Made by a program: the position numbers and the translations under genes
Part shown: one piece after another, positions 13,106-13,478 of the stretch
Position numbering within the stretch: the first letter of the stretch is position 1
Layout of the letters: every line of letters begins with the position of its first letter
Notes under the pieces: model-generated
The model's input: only the letters and a program-made list of their open reading frames with translations
Database searches by the model: none
What the model was told of the DNA's origin: nothing
Source: Bacillota bacterium
GTDB taxonomy: Bacteria > Bacillota > Clostridia > Clostridiales > Clostridiaceae
Assembly (NCBI GenBank): GCA_023451395.1
Contig: JAEXZL010000029.1
Location: forward strand, 1 to 13,478
DNA: 13,478 nt
Direction of reading: 5' to 3'

Positions 13106-13478
13106 ATGAATTTAAAGGATATAAGAGAAGATATTAATAAAGTAGATGATGAAATAATTAAGCTCTTCTGCCAAAGGATGAAGCTGGCAGGTGAGGTGGC
13201 AAAATACAAAGAGAAAAATAATCTTCCTATTCTAAATTCCTCCAGGGAGCGAGAAATACTAAACCGTATTTCTGAAGCTTCTGGAGAAGAATTAGAGGGT
13301 TACAGCCGTATACTTTTCTCCACTCTTTTTAATTTAAGCCGCTCCTATCAAAACAGATTATTAAAGGGAGAAAGCAAGCTTCAGCAGGATATAAACAATG
13401 CCCTAGAGACCTCTCCAAAGCTTTTTCCTCAAAAGGGCATAGTGGCCTGTCAGGGTGTAGAAGGTGCCTATTCACAGC
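13106..13478 (+). CDS. pheA: Chorismate mutase / prephenate dehydratase (P-protein), partial
   Basis: This ORF is open to the window edge (124 complete codons). The N-terminus, LKDIREDINKVDDEIIKLF, is the AroQ-type chorismate mutase start, with AGEVAKYKEKNNLPI and SREREIL following; this domain covers about 1-90. After a linker, IVACQGVEGAYSQ (about 112-124) is the start of a prephenate dehydratase domain. The full protein would turn chorismate into prephenate and then phenylpyruvate for phenylalanine, probably with a C-terminal ACT domain beyond the window. The ATG at 13106 has AGGGAGG upstream and follows the aroC stop by 11 nt. A bifunctional P-protein is strongly suggested, but the dehydratase part is mostly outside the window. 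Confidence 0.9.
   Translation, partial: MNLKDIREDINKVDDEIIKLFCQRMKLAGEVAKYKEKNNLPILNSSREREILNRISEASGEELEGYSRILFSTLFNLSRSYQNRLLKGESKLQQDINNALETSPKLFPQKGIVACQGVEGAYSQ

Overview
The window looks like a low-GC Firmicute chromosome, most likely a Clostridium-type (Clostridiaceae) organism. The evidence is strong A+T bias in the spacers, AGGAGG-type ribosome binding sites, a firmicute 16S rRNA 5' end, a mannose-family PTS and a clostridial-style aromatic operon order. No species is claimed.

Layout. (1) 1-240, minus strand: the 5' end of a 16S rRNA gene cut by the window edge, its leader with a boxA-like antitermination site and a strong promoter. (2) 240-720: a gene-free AT-rich spacer ending in a 16-bp hairpin terminator. 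(3) 722-5849, minus strand: a GntR/UTRA regulator with its own terminator, then a six-gene operon. The operon order is tandem-GNAT acetyltransferase, atypical PIG-L-type deacetylase, then EIIB, EIIC, EIID and EIIA of a mannose-family PTS. It has a good promoter (TTGCAA-17-TAAAAT) overlapped by a possible cre site. The genes suggest uptake and phosphorylation of an acetylated amino sugar or similar compound, followed by acyl-group editing in the cytoplasm; the substrate is unknown. (4) 5850-6240: a spacer with a palindromic repeat of about 81 bp and a strong terminator. (5) 6242-7496, minus strand: a small four-helix membrane protein and an EcsC-family protein. (6) 7630-13478, plus strand: the aromatic amino-acid operon aroF-tyrA-aroB-aroA-aroC-pheA, tightly packed with overlaps, the last gene cut by the window edge.

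The most interesting element lies between the EcsC gene and aroF. It is a 33-codon leader ORF (7694-7795) with 8 Phe and 4 Tyr codons and no Trp, followed by a strong intrinsic terminator (7812-7847) just ahead of aroF. By eye the RNA can form the full set of competing stems of classical ribosome-mediated attenuation: 1:2 (7733-7745 with 7775-7785), 2:3 (7781-7789 with 7807-7817) and 3:4 (7812-7823 with 7830-7841). Region 1 lies inside the aromatic codons, and the stop codon is placed so that a terminating ribosome would mask region 2. No T-box is visible. The operon makes chorismate and commits it to Phe and Tyr, so a Phe/Tyr-sensing leader matches the genes it controls. Low-GC Gram-positive bacteria usually control such genes by T-box or TRAP, so a proteobacterial-style peptide attenuator here is unexpected.
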